DNA from: Bradyrhizobium sp. G127
GTDB taxonomy: Bacteria; Pseudomonadota; Alphaproteobacteria; Rhizobiales; Xanthobacteraceae
Direction: 5' to 3'
DNA: 64,000 bases
Assembly (NCBI RefSeq): GCF_021502575.1
Contig: NZ_JAKFGN010000003.1
Location: 494,501 to 558,500, forward strand
A program made the translations under genes and the position numbers. The notes below the pieces were generated by a model. The model saw only the letters and a list, made by a program, of their open reading frames with translations, made no database searches and was not told where the DNA came from. Below, piece by piece: positions 25,676-34,063 of this stretch. Numbering within the stretch: position 1 is the first letter of the stretch; the number at the start of each line of letters is the position of its first letter.

Positions 25676-27052
25676 CTATGCCGCAGCGACGCCCCGCATT
25701 TCGCCGGAGCCCGGCGGCGGAATCGGCTGACCGTCGTCGGCATATTCGTTGAGCTTGTTGCGCAACGTCCGGATCGAGATACCGAGAATGTTCGCCGCAT
25801 GGGTGCGGTTGCCGAGGCAATGCTTCAGCGTCTCGAGGATCAGGTCGCGCTCGACGTCGGCGACGGTGCGGCCCACCAGCGCGCGCGTCACCTGTTCGGC
25901 GGCGAAGGTCGCGTGCGCCACGGCGGGCGGCGTCTTGGCCATATCCATCCGGTCGCCGTCGGGCGAAAGGATGGCTTCAGCGCCGATCTCATCGCCGCTC
26001 GCCATCAGCACCGCGCGGTGCATGGTGTTTTCAAGCTCGCGGACGTTGCCCTGCCAGCGGTTGGTGGTGAGCACGCGGCGCGCATCCGCCGAGATCGGCC
26101 GCAGCGGCACGCCGTTGGCGTCGGCGTATTTCTTCGCGAAATGCTGCGCCAGTTCGAGAATGTCGGCCGGTCGTTCGCGCAGCGCCGGAATCTTCAGGTT
26201 CACGACGTTGAGCCGGAACAGCAGGTCCTCGCGGAACGTGCCGGCTTTCACCGCATCGGCAAGGTTGCGGTTGGAGGTCGCGATGATGCGGATGTCCACC
26301 GGCACCGGGCGGGTGCCGCCGACACGGTCGATCACGCGCTCCTGAATCGCGCGCAGCAGCTTGGATTGCAGCCGCACGTCCATTTCGGAAACTTCGTCCA
26401 GCAGCAGCGTGCCGCCGGTGGCTTCCTCGAACTTGCCGATGCGCCGGGCGATCGCGCCGGTGAACGAGCCTTTCTCGTGGCCGAACAGTTCGGACTCCAG
26501 CAGATGCTCCGGGATCGCGGCGCAGTTGATCGAGATGAACGGCTTTTTGGCGCGATTGGAGCGGGTGTGGACGTAGCGCGCCAGCACCTCCTTGCCGGTG
26601 CCGGATTCGCCGGTGATCATCACCGAAGCGTCGGACCCTGCGATCTGCTGCGCCAGCTTGACCACCCTGGCCATCGCGTCGTCGCGGTAGATCAGATCAC
26701 GCGAGTCGTTGGCGACGGCGGCCAGCACCGCGGCGATCAGTTCCGGATCGGGCGGCAGCGGGATGTATTCCTTCGCGCCGGCATGGATGGCGGCGACCGC
26801 GGCCCGCGCATCGCTGGTGATGCCGCAGGCGACGATGGGAACATGGATGTGTTCGGCCTCCAGCCGGATCACCAGGTCGCGGATGTCGAGGGCGACATCG
26901 ACCAGCAGCAGGTCGGCGCCCTTGCCGCCGCGCACCACGCGCATCGCCTGCTCCGAGTCTTCGGCGTGGGTCACCGTCGCGCCATTGTCCATCGCGATCT
27001 TGGTGGCGGTGGTGAGCTGGCCCTTGAGGGTGCCAACGATGAGAAGCCGCAT
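25676..27052 (-). CDS. flbD: FlbD, sigma-54-dependent flagellar regulator
   Basis: A 458-residue transcription activator that switches on late flagellar genes with sigma-54. It has an N-terminal receiver-like domain (1-118), AAA+ domain (about 122-355) with Walker A GESGTGKE (148-155), and a Fis-type helix-turn-helix at the end (GNRTHAANILGISIRTLRNKL). The receiver is degenerate: no acidic pair near residue 10, and IPLPP replaces the usual conserved Lys-Pro, though D52 remains. The sigma-54 contact loop reads GSFTGA (195-200) where GAFTGA is usual. Last gene of the fliF operon, 63 bases after fliN. Confidence 0.95.
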   Translation of the reverse strand: MRLLIVGTLKGQLTTATKIAMDNGATVTHAEDSEQAMRVVRGGKGADLLLVDVALDIRDLVIRLEAEHIHVPIVACGITSDARAAVAAIHAGAKEYIPLPPDPELIAAVLAAVANDSRDLIYRDDAMARVVKLAQQIAGSDASVMITGESGTGKEVLARYVHTRSNRAKKPFISINCAAIPEHLLESELFGHEKGSFTGAIARRIGKFEEATGGTLLLDEVSEMDVRLQSKLLRAIQERVIDRVGGTRPVPVDIRIIATSNRNLADAVKAGTFREDLLFRLNVVNLKIPALRERPADILELAQHFAKKYADANGVPLRPISADARRVLTTNRWQGNVRELENTMHRAVLMASGDEIGAEAILSPDGDRMDMAKTPPAVAHATFAAEQVTRALVGRTVADVERDLILETLKHCLGNRTHAANILGISIRTLRNKLNEYADDGQPIPPPGSGEMRGVAAA

Positions 27053-27115
27053 GGTGTTCTCCTGTTATCCTGTCGTGTTCGTCGTGCGGGCCATTTCCGG
27101 CGCCGTATTGTCGGA

Positions 27116-27469
27116 TCAGGCGCGTTCCGCCTTGATGATTTCAGTCATGGTGACGCCGAGCTTGTCCTCGACGAGGACGACTTCGCCGCGCGCGACCAGC
27201 CGGTTGTTGACGTAGATGTCGATCGCCTCGCCGACGCGGCGGTCCAGTTCGAGCACGGTGCCGGGGCCGAGCTTCAGAAGGTTGGCGACGTCCATCTTCG
27301 AGCGGCCGAGCACCGCCGAGACCTGAACCGGAACGTCGAACACCGCTTCAAGATCGGCCGCGATTCGCCCGACGTGATCGTCATCATCGTAAAAAGCCTG
27401 ATCGTCCGCGACCGGCGCATCGGTGGCGTTGAGGTCGGGAAGTGGGACGTTGTTGTCTGTGTCGCTCAT
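27116..27469 (-). CDS. fliN: FliN, flagellar switch protein
   Basis: A 117-residue C-ring protein. The C-terminal SpoA domain (about 40-115: VFDVPVQVSAVLGRSKMDVANLLKLGPGTVLELDRRVGEAIDIYVN, then GEVVLVEDKLGVTMTEI) is typical; an acidic N-terminal extension (AFYDDDDHVGRI) precedes it. With FliG and FliM it forms the switch that binds CheY and helps export substrates dock. Its ATG overlaps the fliH stop (ATGA). Confidence 0.95.
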   Translation of the reverse strand: MSDTDNNVPLPDLNATDAPVADDQAFYDDDDHVGRIAADLEAVFDVPVQVSAVLGRSKMDVANLLKLGPGTVLELDRRVGEAIDIYVNNRLVARGEVVLVEDKLGVTMTEIIKAERA

Positions 27470-28113
27470 GGTCGATCCTCATGGCCGGGGATGCCGGCCT
27501 GATTGCGGGACGCCAGATAGCGCCCGACGAGTTCGTTGATCTTGGCTTCGATGGTGGAGCGGTCGAGCGTGACGCCGCCGTCGGCCCATTCGATCTTACA
27601 GTCGCCGGAGACGACGTCGGGCTCGGCCAGAATGACGAGCCGTCCCTCGAAGCCGTTGCGCTTGGCCGCCTGTTCGATCTGGTCGCGCGCGGCGTCGTAG
27701 AGCGTGTCGTTGATTCGCACCACCATGTGCGGGGTCGATGTCAGGTGCCGGAAGCAGTCGCTGACCAGCGCCATCACCTCGGTGAGAGGTTCGGCCGCGA
27801 TCAGTTCGGTGCAGAGCTTGCGGGCCACCGCGAGCGCAACATCTACCGCCTCGGTCTCCATCCGCTCCTCGATGGTCGAGAAGCGTCCGGCAATCGCCTT
27901 GATCGCAGTGCCGATTTCCTCGACCGCCAGCGCCACGCGCCGGTCGCTCTCGGCCTTGGCCTCACGCTGTGCGGCGTCGTAGCCGGCGCGATAGGCCCGC
28001 GCCTCGGCTTCCGCGATCTGCTGGGCGATTTCGACCGCGGACGCGGCACGCTCCTTGGCGGCGTCGGGCGTCGCGAAGTCGAGATCGAACAGGAATTTAG
28101 CGGGTGCGCCCAT
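27466..28113 (-). CDS. fliH: FliH-like flagellar export regulator
   Basis: A 215-residue protein in the FliH position between fliG and fliN. It opens [20 protein letters not shown], then has a long helical coiled-coil region rich in Ala/Glu/Arg (about 20-90, AQQIAEAEARAYRAGYDAAQ) and a C-terminal domain (LVILAEPDVVSGDCKIEWADGG) as in FliH/YscL stators. It would hold the FliI ATPase to the C ring. The start ATG overlaps the fliG stop by one base and its stop overlaps the fliN start, so all are coupled. Primary sequence conservation of FliH is low; context carries much of the call. Confidence 0.88.
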   Translation of the reverse strand: MGAPAKFLFDLDFATPDAAKERAASAVEIAQQIAEAEARAYRAGYDAAQREAKAESDRRVALAVEEIGTAIKAIAGRFSTIEERMETEAVDVALAVARKLCTELIAAEPLTEVMALVSDCFRHLTSTPHMVVRINDTLYDAARDQIEQAAKRNGFEGRLVILAEPDVVSGDCKIEWADGGVTLDRSTIEAKINELVGRYLASRNQAGIPGHEDRP

Positions 28114-29225
28114 CAGTACACCAGCTCGTCGTCGGCGCGATTTTTCTGCAGCATGATTTCGCCCTTGGCCGCGAGATCCTTGGCGAGGTTGACCAGCAGC
28201 GCTTGCGCCTCGTCGACGTCGCGCAGCCGCACCGGTCCCGCCGCGGCCATGTCATCGAGCAGCATCTTGGCGGCGCGGCTCGACATGTTGCCCATGAAGA
28301 AGTCGCGAACGGTTTCGTTGGCGCCCTTCAGGGCGATGCCCAGCTTGTCCTTGTCGACGTGGCGCATCAGCGTCTGCGCCGAACCGGCATCGAGCTTCAC
28401 AAGATCGTCGAAGGTGAACATCAGCGCCTTGATCCGCTCGGCGGCTTCGCGATTGTCCTCTTCAAGCGAGGTGATGAAGCGGGTTTCGGTCTGACGGTCG
28501 AAATTATTGAAGATTTCCGCCATCACCTCGTGGGCGTCGCGGCGGCGGGTCTGCGACAGGTTCGACATGAATTCGACACGCAGCGTCTGCTCGACGCGCT
28601 CGATGACTTCCTTCTGCACCGCTTCCATTTTCAGCATGCGGTTGACGACGTCGAGCGCCATGTCCTCGGGCAGGATCGCGAGCACCCGCGCGGCATGTTC
28701 CGGCTTCAGCTTCGACAGCACGACGGCGATGGTCTGCGGATATTCGTTCTTGAGATAGTTGGCGAGGACCTCTTCCTGCACGTTGGAAAGCTTTTCCCAC
28801 ATGTTGCGGCCGGCCGGCCCGCGGATTTCGTCCATGATGCCGTTGACGCGATCCGAGGGCAGATACTGCTGCAGCAGCCGCTCGGTGGCATCAAACGTGC
28901 CCATCAGCGCGCCGGAGGCCGACATTCTTGATACGAATTCGAGCATCAGGTCTTCGACCACATCGGCCTCGACGGTGCCGAGCGACGACATCACCACCGA
29001 CAGTTCGCGCACCTCGTCATCGTCCAGCATCGACCAGACCTTGCCGCCATACTGTTCGCCGAGCGCCAGCATCATAATGGCGGCGCGCTTCGGTCCGGAC
29101 AGGGGCTTGCTTTTCGCGCGCCCGCTCTGGCGGCTGGCCAATGTGGCGACGACACCAGCGATATCGTTGGTGTTGGCCGTGACGTTGACATTCGCGTTGT
29201 CGGTGAGTGCGGGTGTCGTTGCCAT
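28113..29225 (-). CDS. fliG: FliG, flagellar motor switch protein
   Basis: A 370-residue C-ring protein that meets the stator. After a Thr/Asn-rich 40-residue leader the FliG N domain begins ([20 protein letters not shown]), the middle domain has the [22 protein letters not shown] block with the EHPQ-like region, and the C domain ([36 protein letters not shown]) contains the torque helix with charged residues ([12 protein letters not shown]). Six bases separate it from the fliF stop. Confidence 0.96.
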   Translation of the reverse strand: MATTPALTDNANVNVTANTNDIAGVVATLASRQSGRAKSKPLSGPKRAAIMMLALGEQYGGKVWSMLDDDEVRELSVVMSSLGTVEADVVEDLMLEFVSRMSASGALMGTFDATERLLQQYLPSDRVNGIMDEIRGPAGRNMWEKLSNVQEEVLANYLKNEYPQTIAVVLSKLKPEHAARVLAILPEDMALDVVNRMLKMEAVQKEVIERVEQTLRVEFMSNLSQTRRRDAHEVMAEIFNNFDRQTETRFITSLEEDNREAAERIKALMFTFDDLVKLDAGSAQTLMRHVDKDKLGIALKGANETVRDFFMGNMSSRAAKMLLDDMAAAGPVRLRDVDEAQALLVNLAKDLAAKGEIMLQKNRADDELVY

Positions 29226-29231
29226 GTCGGA

Positions 29232-30839
29232 TCAAGCCGGTTCTGAAAGCCACTGACGAATGATGGTTGCGGTCTCGTTCGGGTTGCGGTCGGCGAGTTC
29301 GCCCACGCGGTGCACCGACTGGGCGTGGACCTGGCCCTGGACCTGCGCGACGTCGATCATCTGCGAGGTGGCGTTGCTGATCTGCTGCTGGGTCGGCGCG
29401 GCGGTGGTTTCCGGCAAGGCGGGGAGCGGAGCGGCGATCGCCGCCGCCGGATCGGCGGCCAGCACGCGCTTGAGCAGCGGGCGGACCACCATGAAGACCA
29501 CAATCAAACCCAGCACCAGCATCACGCCCAGCTCGACGAAGTACATGATATCGTCCTTGGTGAACTGGAACATGCCGAGCAGGCCTTTGGGCGTCTCGGT
29601 CGGGATCACCGACGGCGATTCCGCGAATCTGAGGTTCACGATCTCGACCTGATCGCCGCGCTTCTGGTCGAAGCCGATGGCGGAGCGCACCAGCGTGGCG
29701 ATGCGGTCGAGGTCTTCCTTCGGGCGCGCGGCGTAAACGATCTCACCCTTGTCGTTCTTGCTATAGCTGCCGTCGACCAGCACCGCGACCGAGATGCGGT
29801 TGACGCGGCCGGCTTCGGTCACCTCGGTCTTGGTGACGCGGGAAATCTCGTAATTGTTGATTTCCTCGCTCTTCTTGCTCTGGTCTTTCGGAGAGGAGGC
29901 GCCGCCCTGTCCCTGGGCGCCGGGCAGTTCGTTGGCGACGGTGACCTGGCCGTCATTGGCGTTCGCGGTGGCCGCGGATTCCTCGCGCGACTGGCTGGAG
30001 CGCAGCACGCGGCCTTCCGGATCGAACTTGTCCGAGGTCTGGGTGATCTTGTTGTAGTCGAAGTCGGCGGAGAGCTGGACCCGGGCGCGGCCGGAGCCGA
30101 CCACCGAGGAAACGATCGCCTCGACCTGATCGCGCATGCGCTTTTCGAACGAGGCGCGGCGCTCGTCGCCGCTGCCGTCGCCGGTGGTATCGCCCGACGC
30201 GCCGTTAGCCAGCAACTGCCCGGATTCGTCGACGATGGAGACGCGCTGCGCCTTCATGCCGTTGACGGCGGAAGCCACGATATGACGGATGGCGCGGACT
30301 TGCTGCGGCTCCAGCGCGCCGCGGACACGCAGGACGATGGAGGCCGAGGGCTCCGGCGTTTCGCGGGAGAACAGCGGCCGTTCCGGCAGCACCAGATGTA
30401 CGCGCGCGGCCTGAATGCGGTCGATCGCCTTGATGGTGCGGGCCAGTTCGCCTTCCAGCGCGCGCAAGTGATTGATGTTCTGGACGAAGCTGGTGGAACC
30501 GAGGGCGTCGGACTTGTCGAAAATCTCGTAGCCGATACCGCCGCCCTTGGGCAGGCCGCCCTCGGCCAGCTTCATGCGCAGCCGGGTCACCTTGTCTTTC
30601 GGCACCATGATGACGGAGCCGTCGTTCTTCATGTCGTAGGGAATGCCCTGGCGTTCCAGATCCTTGATGATCGCCGAGGAGTCTTCATAGGTGAGGTCGG
30701 TGAACAGGGTGGTCATCGGCGGCGTGGTGACGCGCATGATGACGAAGCCGAAGAATCCGACGAGGGCGAGCGTTACGGCAGCCATAGCCGCCATCCGCGC
30801 CGCACCCAGACCTTTCAGGAAGGAAAACAGACCCTGCAA
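29232..30839 (-). CDS. fliF: FliF, flagellar MS-ring protein
   Basis: A 535-residue inner-membrane ring protein. It has an N-terminal membrane segment (about 13-37), ring-building motifs (YEDSSAIIKDLERQGIPYDM, LEGELARTIKAIDRIQAARVHLVLPE), the periplasmic C-terminal ring region with a low-complexity insert (PGAQGQGGASSPKDQSKKSEE), a second membrane segment (MYFVELGVMLVLGLIVVFMVVR), and the cytoplasmic FliG-binding tail. I place the start at a TTG (30839, reading MQGLFSFLKGLGAAR) because GGTGGGG lies seven bases before it and the upstream GTG adds nine unrelated residues. First gene of the operon. Confidence 0.94.
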   Translation of the reverse strand: MQGLFSFLKGLGAARMAAMAAVTLALVGFFGFVIMRVTTPPMTTLFTDLTYEDSSAIIKDLERQGIPYDMKNDGSVIMVPKDKVTRLRMKLAEGGLPKGGGIGYEIFDKSDALGSTSFVQNINHLRALEGELARTIKAIDRIQAARVHLVLPERPLFSRETPEPSASIVLRVRGALEPQQVRAIRHIVASAVNGMKAQRVSIVDESGQLLANGASGDTTGDGSGDERRASFEKRMRDQVEAIVSSVVGSGRARVQLSADFDYNKITQTSDKFDPEGRVLRSSQSREESAATANANDGQVTVANELPGAQGQGGASSPKDQSKKSEEINNYEISRVTKTEVTEAGRVNRISVAVLVDGSYSKNDKGEIVYAARPKEDLDRIATLVRSAIGFDQKRGDQVEIVNLRFAESPSVIPTETPKGLLGMFQFTKDDIMYFVELGVMLVLGLIVVFMVVRPLLKRVLAADPAAAIAAPLPALPETTAAPTQQQISNATSQMIDVAQVQGQVHAQSVHRVGELADRNPNETATIIRQWLSEPA

Positions 30840-30908
30840 CGAACAGCCCCACCGATTCGACGCCACGCGCCGACTGGGCAGAATTTGCCTATCTATGGTT
30901 TCCAGATA

Positions 30909-30924
30909 GTTAACGCCGGTTAAC
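30909..30924 (-). promoter_or_regulatory. CtrA-like box upstream of fliF
   Basis: GTTAAC-GCCG-GTTAAC, two TTAA half-sites separated by six bases and symmetric. The canonical CtrA box is TTAA-N7-TTAA, so the spacing is one base short. It lies 70 bases before the fliF start, where a class II flagellar promoter should be. The gene for SciP, which binds and inhibits CtrA, is directly upstream. Confidence 0.55.
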
Positions 30925-30954
30925 GGCTGAGGAGAAAAGCGGGAAATGCCAAAG

Positions 30955-30979
30955 ACCGGCCTCTCGGAAAGAGGCCGGT
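30955..30979 (-). terminator. Terminator of sciP
   Basis: ACCGGCCTCT (30955-30964) pairs with AGAGGCCGGT (30970-30979). On the minus strand it follows the sciP stop by 43 bases and is trailed by CTTTGG. It separates sciP from the fliF promoter. Confidence 0.65.
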
Positions 30980-31022
30980 TTTCGGAAAATTGCGATGAAA
31001 TGGAGCGCGAGGAGCCGAGGGC

Positions 31023-31298
31023 TTACTGGCGATACTGCTGGATGCGGGTGGTGCGCAATCCGGCCAGACCGTGCTGGTCGATGGAGAACTGCCAGGACAG
31101 GAATTCGTCAACCGTCAGGGTATAACGGCTGCATGCTTCCTCAAGGGAGAGCAGGCCGCCGCGGACTGCGGCCACAACCTCGGCCTTACGGCGGATCACC
31201 CACCGTTTGGTACCGGGCGCGGGAAGATCCGCGATCGTCAGCGGACTGCCATCGGGCCCGATGACGTACTTCACCCTCGGGCGGTGGGGTTCTGTCAT
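31023..31298 (-). CDS. sciP: SciP (DUF1153), inhibitor of CtrA
   Basis: A 91-residue helix-turn-helix protein: MTEPHRPRVKYVIGPDGSPL, LPAPGTKRWVIRRKAEVVAA, then the recognition part GGLLSLEEACSRYTLTVDEFLSW. In Caulobacter SciP (DUF1153) binds CtrA at target promoters and blocks transcription in G1 cells. The ATG at 31298 begins the conserved part; a longer in-frame start at 31340 is unlikely. It is a lone transcription unit between flgD and fliF, flanked on both sides by hairpins. Confidence 0.9.
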   Translation of the reverse strand: MTEPHRPRVKYVIGPDGSPLTIADLPAPGTKRWVIRRKAEVVAAVRGGLLSLEEACSRYTLTVDEFLSWQFSIDQHGLAGLRTTRIQQYRQ

Positions 31299-31417
31299 GG
31301 TGTACTCACAAACTCGAAACAACTGAACTCGTAGGAACAAGCTACCCTTGGCGGCTTAAAATTTGCCTAAGCCCAAGCCTCCAATACGATTCTCCTTCGA
31401 TTTGCCAAAAACGGCGG

Positions 31418-31443
31418 AAGCCGGTTCCTTGTGGAACCGGCTT
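31418..31443 (-). terminator. Terminator of fliK-flgD
   Basis: AAGCCGGTTCC (31418-31428) and GGAACCGGCTT (31433-31443) form an 11-bp stem with a TTGT loop, 50 bases after the flgD stop. On the minus strand a TTTTT run comes about seven bases after the stem; on the plus strand TTTT follows immediately. Confidence 0.7.
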
Positions 31444-31493
31444 TTCAGGACTTGCAGTTCAGGTTGAGAGGCGGTGCGCGCCGTCGAAACCGC

Positions 31494-32195
31494 TCAAGTC
31501 GTCGTGCTTGGCCGCACGATGCGCTTGATCTGGTCGGTGGTGTAGTTCTGTCCGCCGATTGACAGCAGGGGCGGACTGGCCGTGAGATCGACGGAGTCCA
31601 CCACGCCCTGAACCTCGGTCGAGATCGCGACGTCCTTGCCGTTGCTGTCCTTGGCCGTCACCGTCATCTTGTAATCGCCGGCCGGCCATTGCTTGCCGTC
31701 GGCGCCCTTGCCGTCCCAGACGAAGCTGGCGTTGCCCTTTGCGATCTGGAAATTGCCGGAATAGGCGGTTTGTCCGGTCTTGTCGGTGATGGTGACCGTG
31801 GCGCTGGTATCGCTCGGCGCATTCAGATTCCACGTGGCGTTGCCATCGAAATGCGCGGTGCTGCCGTCGACCGCGACGGTCTGGCCGACGAACACCAGCG
31901 CCTGCGTCGACTGCGCGCTTTTTTCGATGGCGACCAGCGACGCCAGTTGATCGTTCGACTTCAGCTGCTGTTCGACCTGCGCGAACTGCACGAGCTGTTG
32001 CGTGAACTGGTTGGTGTCCAGCGGGTCGAGCGGATTCTGGTTCTGCAGCTGCGTGGTCAGCAGCAGCAGGAAGGACTGGAAGTTATCCGCAATGCCTGTG
32101 CTGGTGCTCGAACCTGAGCCGGTGTTGGTGTTCGTGCCGGTTGTAGCAGCCGGCGCGGAGGTCGGCATCGGCAATGTGGTTGCATCAACGGCCAT
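31494..32195 (-). CDS. flgD: FlgD, flagellar hook-capping protein
   Basis: A 233-residue scaffold for hook assembly. After a Thr/Ser/Gly-rich export-type N-terminus comes the FlgD core (FLLLLTTQLQNQNPLDPLDT, then NQFTQQLVQFAQVEQQLKSN, about 40-80), then the tudor/Ig-like cap region (WNLNAPSDTSATVTITDKTG, FVWDGKGADGKQWPAGDYKM). The start has a GAGGACACC box and lies ten bases after fliK, so the two are co-transcribed. It ends in a repeat-free tail before a clear terminator. Confidence 0.94.
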   Translation of the reverse strand: MAVDATTLPMPTSAPAATTGTNTNTGSGSSTSTGIADNFQSFLLLLTTQLQNQNPLDPLDTNQFTQQLVQFAQVEQQLKSNDQLASLVAIEKSAQSTQALVFVGQTVAVDGSTAHFDGNATWNLNAPSDTSATVTITDKTGQTAYSGNFQIAKGNASFVWDGKGADGKQWPAGDYKMTVTAKDSNGKDVAISTEVQGVVDSVDLTASPPLLSIGGQNYTTDQIKRIVRPSTTT

Positions 32196-32205
32196 GGTGG
32201 TGTCC

Positions 32206-33765
32206 TCAAATCCTGATGTCGACGCCGCCGCTCGATCCGAGCATGCGGCCGTAGGTGCGGCCTGCGATCTGTGCGGGCACCGTATCTTCGTCGGTAATAA
32301 TAACGCGCTGCGAGTTGCGGCCGGAGCCGTTGTCGCTGTTCTGGCCCGAGGACGACTGATCGCGCAGGCTGAACTGCAATCCGGAATCGCCGGTCTTCAG
32401 GCCTGCGTCTTCCAGCGCCTGCTGGAGCCTCGGCGCATCGTTCCGCAGCATGTCGAGCGTCGCCGGCCGTTCCACCGTCAGGTGCGAGGTGACGTTGCCG
32501 TGCTTGTCGACGTCGAGCCGCACATCGATCCGGCCAAGCTCGGCGGGATCCAGGCGGATTTCGAAACGGCTGCTGCCGCCCGCCGCGCGCAGTGCGATGT
32601 CGGCGGCAAGGCCGTTGAGCGGCACCGGCGTCTCCGCGGCCAGCATCGTTTGCGCCGGGGCCACCGGAATGGCTGTCAGGTTCGCGGCATGGGTTTGTAC
32701 CGGCTGTTGCGGCATGAAGGCTGGTGACTGCGAACCCGGATCAGGCTGGGACGCAACCAGCGGCGCAGGTGCCGGAGCGCGGTGTTCGCCTTGCGGTGCC
32801 GTCTTGACGGCATGTTCGGAGGAAAGGGTGTCCGCGGTTGCCGTCTTGTCCTGCTGCTCCGGCTTGCCGCCGGCATCCGATGCGCCGGTCTCGGGCTTGA
32901 TCGCCTGATCGGTCACGGTCGAGACGGAGGATTTGTCGGTGGCCTGCTTGCCGTCCTTGCTTTCCTTGGCTGCGGCGGCGGTCTCGGCCTGTTTTGCGGA
33001 CCCTTCGGTCTTGCCGGGCGCGGAATTGAGTGAGCCGGCCGCGACAATAATCTGCGCGGCGGTTGTTTCCGATGCAGCTTCGGTTACCGGCATCGCGACC
33101 GGTTCGGCCGCTGCGTCTGCGGCTGTCGCGGCGGTCTGCACCGTGGCTGGTGTTTTCGCCTGCACCGCATCGTCCTGCGGCGCCGGAGCCGAGGCAGCCG
33201 CTATCGCGGCAGTTGCCGCGGCGGCGGCCGACGCAGCAATCGCCGCTGGTGTTGAAGAAGCGCCATCGCCGGTGGCCGGTGTTGCGACGGGCGCGGTGAC
33301 GACGGCAACAACCACCGCGACAGCATCGATCACGGTCGCGGCTACGGCGGGGTCGGTGGCTGTCGCGTCCGTCTGTGCGTCCTGGGTTTTGTCGCCGTCG
33401 GATGTCTTGTCGCCGGAGGCCTTGGCCTTGCCGGGCGCCTTGTCGCCGCTGGCGGCGGCATCCTTCGGCGCGGAGGGATCGGTATCTTGCTGCGCGGAGG
33501 ATGATTTGTCGTTCAATGCGGAGGACGTATCCCGTCGCGGCGCATCGCTATTGGCCGGAGGGCCGTCGGAACGGCGCGCATCCTGCTGATCGCGGCGTGG
33601 GGGAAGCGGCGCGTCCGGCGCAGACCGGGAATCCGAGGTCGCGGTGGTGTTGCTTTCCACCAGGGCGGCAAATCCGTCCGAAGGCGGCTGATCGGCGCGC
33701 GGCTGCTTGGCCTGCGGCGCAAAGGCGGAGTTCGAGACGGCTGGTTCCGGAGTGACGCTGAACAC
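32206..33765 (-). CDS. fliK: FliK, flagellar hook-length control protein
   Basis: A 519-residue exported ruler protein starting at GTG. Residues 1 to about 380 are low complexity (Ala, Thr, Lys, Asp, Pro), as expected of the flexible ruler. The folded C-terminal domain (about 395-480: RFEIRLDPAELGRIDVRLDV, LTVERPATLDMLRNDAPRLQ, LEDAGLKTGDSGLQFSLRD) is the Flg_hook/FliK-C signature that switches export specificity. The name rests on that domain and on flgD following by ten bases. An AAAGG box precedes the GTG. Confidence 0.9.
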   Translation of the reverse strand: MFSVTPEPAVSNSAFAPQAKQPRADQPPSDGFAALVESNTTATSDSRSAPDAPLPPRRDQQDARRSDGPPANSDAPRRDTSSALNDKSSSAQQDTDPSAPKDAAASGDKAPGKAKASGDKTSDGDKTQDAQTDATATDPAVAATVIDAVAVVVAVVTAPVATPATGDGASSTPAAIAASAAAAATAAIAAASAPAPQDDAVQAKTPATVQTAATAADAAAEPVAMPVTEAASETTAAQIIVAAGSLNSAPGKTEGSAKQAETAAAAKESKDGKQATDKSSVSTVTDQAIKPETGASDAGGKPEQQDKTATADTLSSEHAVKTAPQGEHRAPAPAPLVASQPDPGSQSPAFMPQQPVQTHAANLTAIPVAPAQTMLAAETPVPLNGLAADIALRAAGGSSRFEIRLDPAELGRIDVRLDVDKHGNVTSHLTVERPATLDMLRNDAPRLQQALEDAGLKTGDSGLQFSLRDQSSSGQNSDNGSGRNSQRVIITDEDTVPAQIAGRTYGRMLGSSGGVDIRI

Positions 33766-34063
33766 GGGCGGCCTTTCATGAATTGCTGAGCTCTGTTCAG
33801 CAAGGACCGGGCCACGGGGAATGAAATAAAAAAATGTTATATATCAACATATTAGGTGGTTCCGACTGTCTCGGACGCCCCTGTCCGGCAAGGGGATTTC
33901 TGCCCGGCGGCAAGATTTTCCCCGTGCGGGCGGGCGGATTTCATTGGAATAGATCAAGGCCAGCCACGATTGCCTCGCCTAGGGTCGGACTATAAGTAAA
34001 GTGCAGCCGGCGACGACCGGTGCGGGCGGCCTGGTCGCCCGGCAAAACAAGATCGGCCTACTC
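33766..34063. other. Intergenic region between divergent fliK and mnmA, with an AT-rich patch
   Basis: About 300 bases without a gene. An unusually AT-rich patch (33822-33853) contains an ATGTT/AACAT inverted repeat (33834-33838, 33846-33850). It is upstream of fliK on the minus strand and a likely promoter area, but no clear -35/-10 or sigma-54 site (GG-N10-GC) was found. Confidence 0.35.

Noticed and set aside
29310-30923. A 537-residue plus-strand frame opposite fliF (and a similar 567-residue one at 25799-27502 opposite flbD)
   Set aside because: Composition is that of antisense shadows (Asp/Arg/His/Gly repeats), with no known motif, and they cross the start and stop regions of well-supported flagellar genes.
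33766-34000. Sigma-54 promoter for fliK-flgD
   Set aside because: FlbD and sigma-54 would make it likely, but I could not find a GG-N10-GC element with proper flanks in the region.
34001-34063. GTG start of mnmA at 34001
   Set aside because: The added 21 residues ([20 protein letters not shown]) are not like MnmA N-termini; the ATG at 34064 begins the conserved part.
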